Origin: an uncultured Marinicella sp.
Lineage (GTDB): Bacteria > Pseudomonadota > Gammaproteobacteria > Xanthomonadales > Marinicellaceae
Length of the DNA stretch: 12,641 bases
Assembly (NCBI GenBank): GCA_938008005.1
Contig: CALLLZ010000115.1
Location: forward strand, 1-12,641
Reading direction: 5' to 3'
The notes under the pieces are model-generated. The model made no database searches, had not been told where the DNA came from, and worked only from the letters and a program-made list of their open reading frames with translations. Both the position numbers and the translations under genes were made by a program. Positions 1 to 6,924 of the stretch are shown in pieces (position 1 is the first letter of the stretch; every line of letters begins with the position of its first letter).

Positions 1-389
1 TCGATCATGCCAGGGTGATCGACTCCAAAAGTGGTGATTGATGAAACATGTACGAACTTTTTTGCCTGTCGTTCCATGGCGCTTTGTATCAGGTTTAAAG
101 TACCCAATATATTGGTTTCGGTTTGCCTGGGATTGTATTTACTCCAGGTGTTGGTATCCGCAGCAGTATGAAACAACCCATCAACCTGCTTGGGGAGTAC
201 TTGTTGTATAGCTTTTTTATCCAATAAATCAGCTTGCACATAGTTAACCCCTTGCAGTACATTTTCTGGTATGCTTCGACACATGGCAGTGACCTGCCAA
301 CCAATGTGAACCAATTGCTGACACAAGTGCCTGCCTAAAAAACCGGTTGAACCGGTCACAAATGCTGCTTGAGTCATTCTTTTGGCCAT
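1..389 (-). CDS. NAD-dependent epimerase/reductase, N-terminal part (extended SDR)
   Basis: Only the first 129 codons lie in the window; the gene runs off the left edge. The protein starts with a Rossmann nucleotide-binding loop, TGSTGFLGRHL at about residues 12-22 (the GxxGxxG pattern of extended short-chain dehydrogenases). It continues with LFHTAADTNTW, equivalent to the conserved H-x-A-A segment, and VHVSSITTFG, which contains the Ser region of the active site. The Tyr-x-x-x-Lys pair would lie beyond the edge. This resembles the dihydroflavonol-reductase/3-beta-hydroxysteroid-dehydrogenase-like branch, which acts on sugar, steroid or lipid alcohols, but the substrate cannot be told. ATG at 389 gives the longest product; ATG at 377 (starting MTQAAF) is equally possible, as neither has a clear ribosome site. 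It is divergent from the MATE gene, with 67 bp between the starts. Confidence 0.85.
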   Translation of the reverse strand, partial: MAKRMTQAAFVTGSTGFLGRHLCQQLVHIGWQVTAMCRSIPENVLQGVNYVQADLLDKKAIQQVLPKQVDGLFHTAADTNTWSKYNPRQTETNILGTLNLIQSAMERQAKKFVHVSSITTFGVDHPGMI

Positions 390-456
390 GTTTTAAAATC
401 GCTGTAAACAAATACACAGTTTAATATATTTTTCTTAATCGAATAAAGGTGAAATC

Positions 457-1788
457 ATGGAAGTGATGCCATTTAAAAGGCACATCTCCCAAACCGTCAA
501 ATTATCACTGCCTCTGATCATCAGTCAGATCACCGTGGTGGCAATGACATTTGTCGATACCGTGATGGCTGGCCGCTTGGGTTCAACCACCTTGGCTGCA
601 GTAGCTGTAGGCAGCTCACTGTGGTCAACTGCTATTTTATTTGTATTTGGAATCTTGATGGCCATTCCATCGGTGGTATCAGCGATGGATGGTGCCAATG
701 AACAGCATAAAATTGCTCCATTTTTCAGACAAACCCTATGGTTGGCATTGATATTAGGACTGATATTCACCGGTGTCATTTTATTGATGGATCCTTTGTT
801 TGCACTATTTGACACTCAGCCGGAAGTCATTCCAGAAGCAAAAAGCTATCTACATGCATTGGCCTGGGGTGTGATGCCATTGTCATTTTTTGTGGCATTC
901 AGGTATTTGGCTGATGGTTTATCTGTGACCAAAACCACTATGTATGTCAGCTTTTTGGGCTTGCTATTGAATATCCCGTTGAACTATATATTGATGTTTG
1001 GCAAATTGGGTTTTCCTGCCATGGGTGCTCAAGGTTGTGGTTATGCTACCGCGACCGTCTTGGCCATTCAAATGTTGGCTTACATCATGATTACTCATAA
1101 GCATAAAATTATTGGCTCATATAAAATATTCAATCAACTGGACAGGCCTGATTGGGCTGAGATTGGTCAATTTTTTAAACTGGGTTTTCCAGTGGGTATG
1201 TCGATGTTTGCGGAAGTTGGTTTTTTTGCCATCATCACTTTATTGGCCTCATCGCTGGCCACTGAGACAGTGGCAGCCCACCAAATCGCTTTGAATTTTT
1301 CTTCACTGTTGTTTATGGTGCCCCTTGGTCTGTCGATGGGTATCACCATCCGTGTGGGTAATGCAGTGGGCAGAAACAACCCGATTGATATAAAAAATGC
1401 GGGATTCTACGGCATCTCTTTGGTGTTGATCACACAACTATTTTCCGCCGCCATCACCATTTTGTTTGCACCACAAATTGTGGGCTTATATATTGATGAT
1501 CCAGCCGTTTCTGCAATTGCTGTCGGTCTGTTGTTTTTTGCCGCGATCTTTCAGTTATCAGATGGCATTCAAGTTGCAGCGGCTGGTGCTTTGCGGGGCA
1601 TCAAAGACATGAATTTCATCATGTTGAGCAATATATTTTCATTCTGGATCTTGGGTTTTGTGACGTCTTGGTATTTGTGCTTCAAACTAAATATGGGTGC
1701 TGAAGGTTTGTGGGTGGGAATCATTGTTGGTTTAACGGCAGCGGCTTTCCTCAATATTTTTCGTTACAAATCCAAATCAAAAATTTAA
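457..1788 (+). CDS. MATE-family multidrug/cation antiporter, NorM type
   Basis: This is a 443-residue inner-membrane protein with about twelve hydrophobic segments in two homologous halves (roughly 10-215 and 235-435), the normal length for NorM transporters. These pumps export cationic drugs, dyes or metabolites in exchange for Na+ or H+. The hallmark first-helix sequence TFVDTVMAGRLG is present. Acidic residues D34, E253 (MFAEVGFF) and D369 (QLSDGIQ) correspond, with a constant offset of two, to D36, E255 and D371 of Vibrio cholerae NorM, so the cation site is intact. The chosen ATG follows AAGGTGA at 446-452; an in-frame ATG at 466 is possible but further from that site. The gene looks monocistronic and ends in a hairpin terminator. 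The exported compound cannot be inferred, and norM is used here only as a family name. Confidence 0.95.
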   Translation: MEVMPFKRHISQTVKLSLPLIISQITVVAMTFVDTVMAGRLGSTTLAAVAVGSSLWSTAILFVFGILMAIPSVVSAMDGANEQHKIAPFFRQTLWLALILGLIFTGVILLMDPLFALFDTQPEVIPEAKSYLHALAWGVMPLSFFVAFRYLADGLSVTKTTMYVSFLGLLLNIPLNYILMFGKLGFPAMGAQGCGYATATVLAIQMLAYIMITHKHKIIGSYKIFNQLDRPDWAEIGQFFKLGFPVGMSMFAEVGFFAIITLLASSLATETVAAHQIALNFSSLLFMVPLGLSMGITIRVGNAVGRNNPIDIKNAGFYGISLVLITQLFSAAITILFAPQIVGLYIDDPAVSAIAVGLLFFAAIFQLSDGIQVAAAGALRGIKDMNFIMLSNIFSFWILGFVTSWYLCFKLNMGAEGLWVGIIVGLTAAAFLNIFRYKSKSKI

Positions 1789-1792
1789 AAAA

Positions 1793-1822
1793 GGCTCATT
1801 AGATGATTCAATGAGCCGTTTT
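1793..1822. terminator. Bidirectional intrinsic terminator between convergent genes
   Basis: A perfect 8-bp stem, GGCTCATT (1793-1800) with AATGAGCC (1810-1817), encloses a 9-nt loop. On the plus strand it is followed by GTTTT. Read on the minus strand it is followed by TTTTTTAAATTTTT, the better U-tract. It lies 4 bp after the MATE stop codon and beyond the stop of the minus-strand PEBP-spondin gene, so it can serve both. Confidence 0.75.
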
Positions 1823-1878
1823 AAGGTGGAAATCACCCACATTATGTATTGTGTCAAAATGACAGGTTTAAAGTATAA

Positions 1879-3009
1879 TCACTCAAACCCGTTCAAAAAG
1901 ACTACATCAGAGGGTTCGCCAGTTGTTGATATTAACTCAAAAACAAAACGTCCCAAAGGCACATTGTTTTGTAGAGGAGCTGTTGTGATTCTAAAAATAG
2001 GCTCTCTGGGTGAGGTGCTTGCACCAATTTGTGTGAAAGAGTTACCGAATCGAGTCCCGGCATCGTAGGGTAATAAATCAATCTCCAAATCATCTAACCA
2101 AACCCCAGCTGGCTTTAAATCTAAATCATGTACACCTATGAACCAGTCAGGACTGGGTGCAATCATGGTAGTCATACTGAATAATGGATGAGAATCACTG
2201 ATGTCAAAAAATAACTCTATGCTGTCTACACCATCAGCGCCTGGGCCTGAAACTAATGATTCAGAACCACTGTTATCAATCAAATCCATAATTTCATTAC
2301 TTAGAATTGAAGTGCCACCAGATTGAGCCATTTGTCTGATGCCATCAGTGGCAATTCCGCCAGCATCCCATATAAATCCATCGATGTTATGTGTATTACC
2401 AATTAAGGGTGAAAAATGGGCGCTACTCGGATAATCTGTTGGGTGCGATGCTGCTGACCATTCAGCAAAAAACGTGAGTTTATAACGTGCGGCATACTCA
2501 TAACGTTCTTGGTCATCATTGATGTTCCTAAATGCCAAGTAAGATGCTGATTCGATTGCTGCTGCTTGAATTTGAGCGATGCTTGGATCTGATGAAAATG
2601 TGGTGTTTAAAGCATAAACGGTCATGCGGTAGTTACCTGAGGTGGGAGAAGGAGGGCATGGTCCACCATAGCCATTGATGCCAAAGTTGGTTAAACCTTC
2701 GGTGCCAACACCATTGGGGTTATTTTCCGGAATGTGAGAAACCTCTGCGCCGATGTTATAAAGTTTCCAATGTAAGAAGTTGAAATTTTCATCAATGAAG
2801 ACCACCGCAAAACTCTGGGTGTTGGCAGGTATGTCTGACCATATCAGTTGCGGTGAAATATTGTCGCCTGAACAGTTGCCGCCACCATCAAAAGTGAAAT
2901 CGTTTGGAATGACTGACTCAACAGGATAACTGGGTATAGTCAAATTAAGTGCATAACTGGCAGGCATGGCGCTACACACGGCTAATAAAAAAGCGATTAT
3001 TTTTTTCAT
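1879..3009 (-). CDS. Secreted two-domain protein: PEBP/YbhB-like plus spondin_N, with C-terminal GFE tail
   Basis: This is a 376-residue exported protein. Residues 1-20 are a classical signal peptide (MKKIIAFLLAVCSAMPASYA). Residues about 22-160 look like the phosphatidylethanolamine-binding/YbhB family: CSGDNISPQLIW (46-57), SFAVVFID, LHW (79-81) and GYGGPCPP (113-120). The usual DPDAP ligand-loop motif is replaced by IDENF. Residues about 175-345 look like a spondin_N domain: YKLTFFAEWS, SAHFSPLIGNTHN, MIAPSPDWFIGV (282-293) and PYDAGT (314-319). The protein ends in VVFLNGFE, separated by a short linker. PEBP domains bind small anionic or phospholipid ligands and spondin_N is an extracellular metal-binding adhesion fold; a surface binding role is inference, and no enzyme activity can be claimed. 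ATG 3009 has AGGA at 3018-3021, 8 nt upstream. The gene stands alone, convergent with the MATE gene and divergent from the DUF1203 gene. Confidence 0.85.
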   Translation of the reverse strand: MKKIIAFLLAVCSAMPASYALNLTIPSYPVESVIPNDFTFDGGGNCSGDNISPQLIWSDIPANTQSFAVVFIDENFNFLHWKLYNIGAEVSHIPENNPNGVGTEGLTNFGINGYGGPCPPSPTSGNYRMTVYALNTTFSSDPSIAQIQAAAIESASYLAFRNINDDQERYEYAARYKLTFFAEWSAASHPTDYPSSAHFSPLIGNTHNIDGFIWDAGGIATDGIRQMAQSGGTSILSNEIMDLIDNSGSESLVSGPGADGVDSIELFFDISDSHPLFSMTTMIAPSPDWFIGVHDLDLKPAGVWLDDLEIDLLPYDAGTRFGNSFTQIGASTSPREPIFRITTAPLQNNVPLGRFVFELISTTGEPSDVVFLNGFE

Positions 3010-3200
3010 TGGATTAATCCTGTATTTTATTTTAAAAAACAGTCTACATTGTAAAGAAGAGCTGTTTTTAATTCTTCACGAATTCATCACAGTTTAGAAG
3101 AATATTTATGCAAGAAATAGGGTTGTGGTTCCGATTATGACCATAAAAGATACCGTTGAGCTATTAAAATGATGATTTCAATAAACATCGAGAGAAAAAG

Positions 3201-3674
3201 GTGAAACAAAATTTTCAGATTACTGCGTTGCCAGCGAATCAATTTAAATCCCACTTTAAATCTTCGGATAAAGATTTAAGTCGGTTAAATGCACACTGGT
3301 TGATTGTTGATCAAACACCTGGGTATCCCTGCCGAGTCACTTTAGAAGATGCCAAAGTGGGTGAAAAGGTGTTGGCTTGTTACTTTGAACATCATCAGGT
3401 CAGTTCAGCATATTGTGCCAGCGGCCCCATATTTGTTAGGGAAAAAGCTGTAACAGCTCAATTGAAAGTCAACCAAGTCCCTCAAATATTGAATAACCGC
3501 CAACTATCACTCAGAGCATATGATCACAATCATATGATGGTTGAAGCTACATTGGTGTGGGGTAAAGATGTGGCAGAATCCATTCAAGAACAGTTGAATA
3601 ACACGTCAATACAATACATACATATTCACAACGCTTTACCAGGATGTTTCAGTTGTGCGGTAGAAAGGGCCTAA
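3201..3674 (+). CDS. DUF1203 family protein
   Basis: This 157-residue soluble protein has no signal peptide or membrane segment. It matches my memory of the DUF1203 pattern: GYPCR (41-45), a GE-containing segment AKVGEKVLACYF (51-62), YCASGPIFV (71-79), RQLSLRAYD (100-108) and a C-terminal ALPGCFSCAVER. The family is widespread in proteobacteria and its biochemical function is unknown to me. The conserved Cys, Gly and Arg residues suggest a defined fold or active site. The start is GTG at 3201: an in-frame stop lies at 3165-3167, no ATG or TTG lies between them, and GAGAG at 3190-3194 gives a fair ribosome site. An out-of-frame ATG at 3169 opens a 10-codon frame whose stop overlaps the GTG; it has no ribosome site and I do not call it a gene. 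Confidence 0.85.
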   Translation: MKQNFQITALPANQFKSHFKSSDKDLSRLNAHWLIVDQTPGYPCRVTLEDAKVGEKVLACYFEHHQVSSAYCASGPIFVREKAVTAQLKVNQVPQILNNRQLSLRAYDHNHMMVEATLVWGKDVAESIQEQLNNTSIQYIHIHNALPGCFSCAVERA

Positions 3675-3699
3675 AAATTAGACCCTTAAGAAATTTCTT
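3665..3699. terminator. Possible weak bidirectional terminator
   Basis: AAGGG (3665-3669) pairs with CCCTT (3683-3687), followed after one mismatch by CTAA with TTAG around a 3-nt loop. A perfect 12-bp palindrome, AAGAAATTTCTT, follows at 3688-3699. It overlaps the stop of the DUF1203 gene and precedes the end of the convergent membrane-protein gene. There is no strong U-run on either strand, so termination is only plausible. Confidence 0.35.
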
Positions 3700-3704
3700 G
3701 ATCT

Positions 3705-4157
3705 TTAGGCGATTGACCATAAACTCTTTTGACTAAGTTGCTTTGGGGAAAAAATTTCAAACATCAAACCAAATAACCAACCATTGAGTGCAAAGCCTAA
3801 TAATTGTAACGTGACCAAAGGCAATAAAGCTTCTGAGAAGAACGGATAAATACTGTGATTAACATGTATCAACATGTTAAATAAAATAACCATGATAAAT
3901 AACAGGCCTGTTATCAAGCCAAAACGGAAGCCGTCAATTAAAGCAGATTTGGGTTGGACATATAGGTAGGCAGCGAAACTCAATGCCAAACCTTGTATCG
4001 TCCAGATAAGGACGTTGCTTACTGAAAATAAATTTGGATTTAAAAACCAGTTGAATCCTGCAAATACCGTAAAGCCAATATGGGACGACATCATCAGTTC
4101 TATAAAAAATGAAATCATGATGAATGACAGGGTGGAGAAAATGAGATATTTTTTCAT
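3705..4157 (-). CDS. Small four-helix inner-membrane protein of unknown function
   Basis: This is a 150-residue very hydrophobic protein that I do not recognise. Predicted membrane helices are at about residues 4-23, 47-66, 78-98 and 110-133, with short loops and a polar C-terminus. There is no catalytic-looking motif; polar residues within or near helices include E20, N94, H98 and E109. The ATG at 4157 is preferred because AGAGG (4163-4167) lies 5 nt upstream. A start 7 codons further upstream (4178) is in frame but would place that ribosome site inside the gene. The gene is divergent from the HxlR-type regulator, with 87 bp of repeat-rich DNA between them. HxlR regulators often control an adjacent divergent gene, so this protein is the natural candidate target, by inference from position only. 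Confidence 0.75.
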   Translation of the reverse strand: MKKYLIFSTLSFIMISFFIELMMSSHIGFTVFAGFNWFLNPNLFSVSNVLIWTIQGLALSFAAYLYVQPKSALIDGFRFGLITGLLFIMVILFNMLIHVNHSIYPFFSEALLPLVTLQLLGFALNGWLFGLMFEIFSPKQLSQKSLWSIA

Positions 4158-4167
4158 GTCAACCTCT

Positions 4168-4224
4168 ATAACTTGCAAATTAAAAGTAATGCCAAGTTTA
4201 CTTAATAACTTGCATAAAGCAAGT
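4168..4224. promoter_or_regulatory. Candidate HxlR operators in divergent intergenic region
   Basis: Three structured elements fit in 57 bp. ACTTGC (4208-4213) and GCAAGT (4219-4224) form a perfect dyad with a 5-bp spacer. AAGTAA (4184-4189) and TTACTT (4198-4203) form a second dyad with an 8-bp spacer. The 10-bp word ATAACTTGCA occurs as an exact direct repeat at 4168-4177 and 4205-4214. HxlR/DUF24 regulators are winged-helix dimers that bind such dyads near their own promoters. Assignment to the neighbouring regulator is inference. Confidence 0.5.
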
Positions 4225-4238
4225 GTTTTGTTTATTAT
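4210..4238 (+). promoter_or_regulatory. Predicted promoter of the HxlR gene (leaderless transcript)
   Basis: A TATTAT -10 box (4233-4238) lies 17 bp after a poor -35 match, TTGCAT (4210-4215). The expected transcription start falls at or within a base or two of the ATG at 4245, and no Shine-Dalgarno sequence precedes that ATG. The mRNA would therefore be leaderless or nearly so. The -35 element lies inside the ACTTGC-N5-GCAAGT dyad, which fits autorepression. Confidence 0.45.
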
Positions 4239-4244
4239 TTATCC

Positions 4245-4673
4245 ATGACAAAAAATAATACCTACAAATTAACTGTGTGCCCCATGACTTATGTGTTGGA
4301 AGTATTGGGGGATAAATGGACTTTTTTAATTATCAGAGACATGATCTTCAAGGGCTGCTGCCAATACAAACAATTTATTGACAGTGATGAAGGTGTTGCC
4401 ACCAACATTTTGGCAGACCGTTTAAAAAAACTGGCTAAACATAAGTTGATTACTCAATGTAAAGACCCAGAGAATGGTCGGCAAAAACTTTATCATCTGA
4501 CTGAGAAAGGTTTAGATTTGATTCCATCAATCTTGCAATTGGTAAAATGGAGTGGTCAATATGATACCAACACAGTTCTTTCCAAAAAAATCATGCACTA
4601 TTTAGATGAGCGATTCGATGAAGCAGTTGAAATTGTCAGGAATGAATATTTAAAAAACTGTCATGTGGGATAA
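4245..4673 (+). CDS. HxlR-family winged-helix transcriptional regulator
   Basis: This 142-residue DNA-binding protein begins with the HxlR signature: Cys12 in VCPMTYVLEVLGDKWTFLII (11-30). The winged helix-turn-helix follows (FIDSDEGVATNILADRLKKLAKHKLI, in parts 44-69), then the wing around RQKLYHLTEKGLDL (79-92). The C-terminal 45 residues are helical and probably form the dimer interface. The N-terminal Cys is used as a redox or electrophile sensor in characterised relatives such as YodB and HypR; Cys38 and Cys39 are additional here. ATG 4245 keeps the conserved Cys region and is the only sensible start, but it lacks a ribosome site, which fits the leaderless promoter proposed. Its likely targets are its own promoter and the divergent membrane-protein gene. 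The signal is unknown. Confidence 0.92.
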   Translation: MTKNNTYKLTVCPMTYVLEVLGDKWTFLIIRDMIFKGCCQYKQFIDSDEGVATNILADRLKKLAKHKLITQCKDPENGRQKLYHLTEKGLDLIPSILQLVKWSGQYDTNTVLSKKIMHYLDERFDEAVEIVRNEYLKNCHVG

Positions 4674-4832
4674 AGTGCCCACAAAATAAACCTCAATTTC
4701 ATTATTTTATCGTTAAGATTCAATATTTTAGGCGTTAAAAAGTTGCCTTAAAAGCATTTCTGTGATGGCCGTCAAGAATTTTAATTCTAGCGATATGCTA
4801 CCTTGAGCGTCCCTTTAATTTAGGAATTAAAT

Positions 4833-5114
4833 ATGAAAAAAACGTTAATTGTAGTTTTAGCTATGTTGTCATCTGTAAGTTTTGCTATGGATGCCGATCA
4901 ATTGAAAGACGCGGCTTTAAAAGCTTGTGCCACACAACTTGAAAGTATTCCAGAAGAGATGCGTGAAGCGACTAAAAAGTCTTGCGAATGCAATGTCAAA
5001 AATACTGACTATGCGGCTGTTTTAGAAGCCCAACAATCTGGTGATACCGAAAAAGCACAACAAGATGCTTTAAAAGTTGCTGAGGCATGTGCAGCTGAGT
5101 CTCTCAAAGGTTAA
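4833..5114 (+). CDS. Small exported four-cysteine protein
   Basis: This is a 93-residue product that I do not recognise. Residues 1-18 form a signal peptide with cleavage expected after SFA, leaving about 75 residues that are acidic, Ala/Lys/Glu-rich and probably all helical. It has four cysteines, C32, C51, C53 and C86, with a CEC motif in the middle, which suggests two disulfide bonds in the periplasm; a metal site is possible but unsupported. There is no lipobox. ATG 4833 is well supported by AGGA at 4822-4825, 7 nt upstream. The gene stands alone, with 159 bp before it and a very strong terminator after it, as expected for a well-expressed short transcript. Confidence 0.85.
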   Translation: MKKTLIVVLAMLSSVSFAMDADQLKDAALKACATQLESIPEEMREATKKSCECNVKNTDYAAVLEAQQSGDTEKAQQDALKVAEACAAESLKG

Positions 5115-5137
5115 AACCACAAGTAAAGCCACACAAG

Positions 5138-5167
5138 CGGCGAGGTAGATTCTACCTCGCCGTTTTT
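5138..5167 (+). terminator. Strong intrinsic terminator of the small exported-protein gene
   Basis: A perfect 11-bp GC-rich stem, CGGCGAGGTAG (5138-5148) with CTACCTCGCCG (5152-5162), encloses a 3-nt loop and is followed directly by TTTTT (5163-5167). It lies 23 bp after the stop at 5114. The minus-strand side has no U-run, so it should act mainly on plus-strand transcription. Confidence 0.93.
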
Positions 5168-5173
5168 ATTGAA

Positions 5174-5197
5174 AGCGCTGCCATTAATCACAGCGCT
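5174..5197 (-). terminator. Possible terminator of the leuACDB operon
   Basis: On the minus strand AGCGCTG (5197-5191) pairs with CAGCGCT (5180-5174) around a 10-nt loop, 25 bp beyond the leuB stop. The following bases, TTTCAATAAAAA, have only a short U-stretch, so termination may be partial. Confidence 0.4.
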
Positions 5198-5209
5198 GTT
5201 ATTAATCAC
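5174..5209. repeat. 18-bp tandem duplication downstream of leuB
   Basis: The unit AGCGCTGnnATTAATCAC occurs twice head to tail, at 5174-5191 (nn = CC) and 5192-5209 (nn = TT). AGCGCT is self-complementary, so the duplication also creates a 7-bp stem, AGCGCTG with CAGCGCT (5174-5180 and 5191-5197) around a 10-nt loop. That stem could end the leu transcript. Confidence 0.85.
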
Positions 5210-5221
5210 TTTGAGACCGCC

Positions 5222-6295
5222 TTAAAGTTTAATCTGTCGTAAAACTTCATCAGTGAATTGAATCGTACCTACCTCAGTTTTGTCTTGTTGCATAATATCA
5301 ACAGTTCGAAAACCTTTTTCGAGTGTTTTAATGATGGCTTGTTCAATGGCATCTGCTTCTTTTGTTTTATTAAATGAGTGCCGTAACATCATAGTTACAG
5401 ACAGCATTTGAGCCATTGGATTGGCCTTATCTAGTCCAGTGATATCTGGCGCTGACCCACCTGATGGTTCGTACAATCCAAATCCTTGTTGATTAAAACT
5501 GGCTGATGGCATCATACCCAAACTTCCTGGTAATGCACTGGCTGCATCGGACAAAATGTCACCGAATAAATTACTTGTAGCAATCACATCAAACTGGGCA
5601 GGGTTTAAAATTAACTGCATCGCGCAGTTATCGACCAACATGTGAGTTAATTTAATCGCGGGGTATCCAGTTGCCACTTGCTGAAAAGTTTTACGCCAAA
5701 GTTTTGATGTTTCCAATACATTGGCTTTATCAACAGATACCACGTGTTGTTTCCTTCTTGTAGCAGTTTTGAATGCTTGATGTGCAACCAGAGCGATTTG
5801 ATTTTCATCGTATCTGGCAGTGTCTTCTGCAATCATGATTCCTTCTTCAGTGTAAGCTTGCTTTTCTCCGAAATAAATATCTCCCAGAAGCTCGCGTAAT
5901 ATAATAATTTCATCACACCCTTCCAAACGCTTATTTTTAATTGGTGATATGTCTCTTAAGGCTGAATAAAATTTTGCTGGTCGGATATTAATAGCAAGTT
6001 TTAAATGGTTTCTTAAGGCCAATATTGAGTTGATCTCACAATTTTTCCATTGGGGCTCATCTGCAGAATCAATGGGGCCGCCAACAGATCCAAACAACAC
6101 AGCATCACAATCATCGATTAAAGATTGAGTATCTTGTGGAAAATGGCATTGATGCGTGGTGAAGGCTGCACCACCAACCAGACCGTGCTTGGTATTAAAT
6201 TGTGGGCAAACATGGTGTAAAACTCTTAAGACTTGTGCCATCACTTCTGGGCCAATACCATCACCTGCCAGTACAGCTATTGAAGGATGTTTCAT
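5222..6295 (-). CDS. leuB: 3-isopropylmalate dehydrogenase
   Basis: LeuB oxidises and decarboxylates 3-isopropylmalate to 2-ketoisocaproate with NAD+ and Mg2+ or Mn2+, the third step of leucine synthesis, in the cytoplasm. It is 357 residues, normal for the family. It has GDGIGPEV (11-18), substrate arginines R95, R105 and R134, the Y141/K190 catalytic pair, and metal aspartates D222, D246 and D250 in NLFGDILSD. These match the Thermus enzyme residues in order, with small constant offsets. EPSGGSAPDI (276-285) is the nucleotide loop. A small oddity is ELLGDIYFG, where most LeuB proteins have ELTGGIYFG. The ATG overlaps the leuD stop by 4 bp (ATGA) with AGGAG 7 nt upstream, so translation is probably coupled. 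It is the last gene of leuACDB. Confidence 0.97.
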   Translation of the reverse strand: MKHPSIAVLAGDGIGPEVMAQVLRVLHHVCPQFNTKHGLVGGAAFTTHQCHFPQDTQSLIDDCDAVLFGSVGGPIDSADEPQWKNCEINSILALRNHLKLAINIRPAKFYSALRDISPIKNKRLEGCDEIIILRELLGDIYFGEKQAYTEEGIMIAEDTARYDENQIALVAHQAFKTATRRKQHVVSVDKANVLETSKLWRKTFQQVATGYPAIKLTHMLVDNCAMQLILNPAQFDVIATSNLFGDILSDAASALPGSLGMMPSASFNQQGFGLYEPSGGSAPDITGLDKANPMAQMLSVTMMLRHSFNKTKEADAIEQAIIKTLEKGFRTVDIMQQDKTEVGTIQFTDEVLRQIKL

Positions 6296-6924
6296 GATGT
6301 AACTCCTATTTCTTCAGCAGTGTGTAGAAATAGCCGGCTATTTTTAGCCAGAGTTTTGTGTTTATTGATTTGACTTTGATGAGCCATTAAATAGTCTAAC
6401 TCACTGTAACCTTGGGTAATGCAATGTTGAAAGAATGAATTAATGACAAAATCAAAATGAATGTCAGAGGTATGGGCTTTAGAATTCAATAAATCAATTT
6501 CTATGGTTTGGGGTGTTTCTATAGATTGGGCAGCCAGTTGCTTGCAAATTGACATTGGTTTTTGAATTAAAACCAAACCGTTTTTACGGGCATTGTTACT
6601 AAAAATATCTGCAAATGACGGTGCAATAATGGCCTCAAATCCAAGTTCTTGTATGGCCCACACAGCATGTTCTCTTGAGGAACCACAACCAAAGTTATCA
6701 CCGGTAATTAAAACTTTTGCCCTCTGATAGTGAGGTTGATTGAGTATAAAACCAGGATCAGCTTGTTTTAAACGTGAAAAAGCATGCTGGCCATAACCGC
6801 TTTTGGAAGTTTGGGTCAGGTATTGAGCTGGGATAATGATGTCGGTATCAATGTCATTGATCATCATTGGCGCGCACAATCCATTGATGTGAGTGATGGC
6901 TGATGTATCAGAAGTTAGTTTCAT
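6292..6924 (-). CDS. leuD: 3-isopropylmalate dehydratase, small subunit
   Basis: LeuD pairs with LeuC to form isopropylmalate isomerase, which converts 2-isopropylmalate to 3-isopropylmalate through dehydration and rehydration. The 210-residue protein has the swivelling aconitase-like domain: DIDTDIIIPAQYL (24-36) and the hallmark GDNFGCGSSREHAVWA (75-90), whose SREH contacts substrate. Its length is ordinary. The ATG overlaps the leuC stop by 4 bp (ATGA), and an AGGAGG ribosome site lies 4 nt upstream, inside the end of leuC. This tight coupling helps keep the two subunits at equal amounts. Confidence 0.97.
   Translation of the reverse strand: MKLTSDTSAITHINGLCAPMMINDIDTDIIIPAQYLTQTSKSGYGQHAFSRLKQADPGFILNQPHYQRAKVLITGDNFGCGSSREHAVWAIQELGFEAIIAPSFADIFSNNARKNGLVLIQKPMSICKQLAAQSIETPQTIEIDLLNSKAHTSDIHFDFVINSFFQHCITQGYSELDYLMAHQSQINKHKTLAKNSRLFLHTAEEIGVTS

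Noticed and set aside
1811..2068. Plus-strand 85-codon frame starting in the MATE terminator
   Set aside because: It begins inside the terminator hairpin and mostly overlaps the C-terminal part of the well-supported PEBP-spondin gene on the other strand; the product has no recognisable features.
4664..4683. TGTGGG/CCCACA hairpin as terminator of the HxlR gene
   Set aside because: A perfect 6-bp stem overlaps the stop codon, but the sequence after it is AATAAACC with no U-run; not strong enough to call.
4775..4788. AGAATT-TT-AATTCT palindrome upstream of the small exported-protein gene
   Set aside because: Short A/T-rich palindromes are expected by chance at this base composition, and no clear promoter geometry ties it to the gene.
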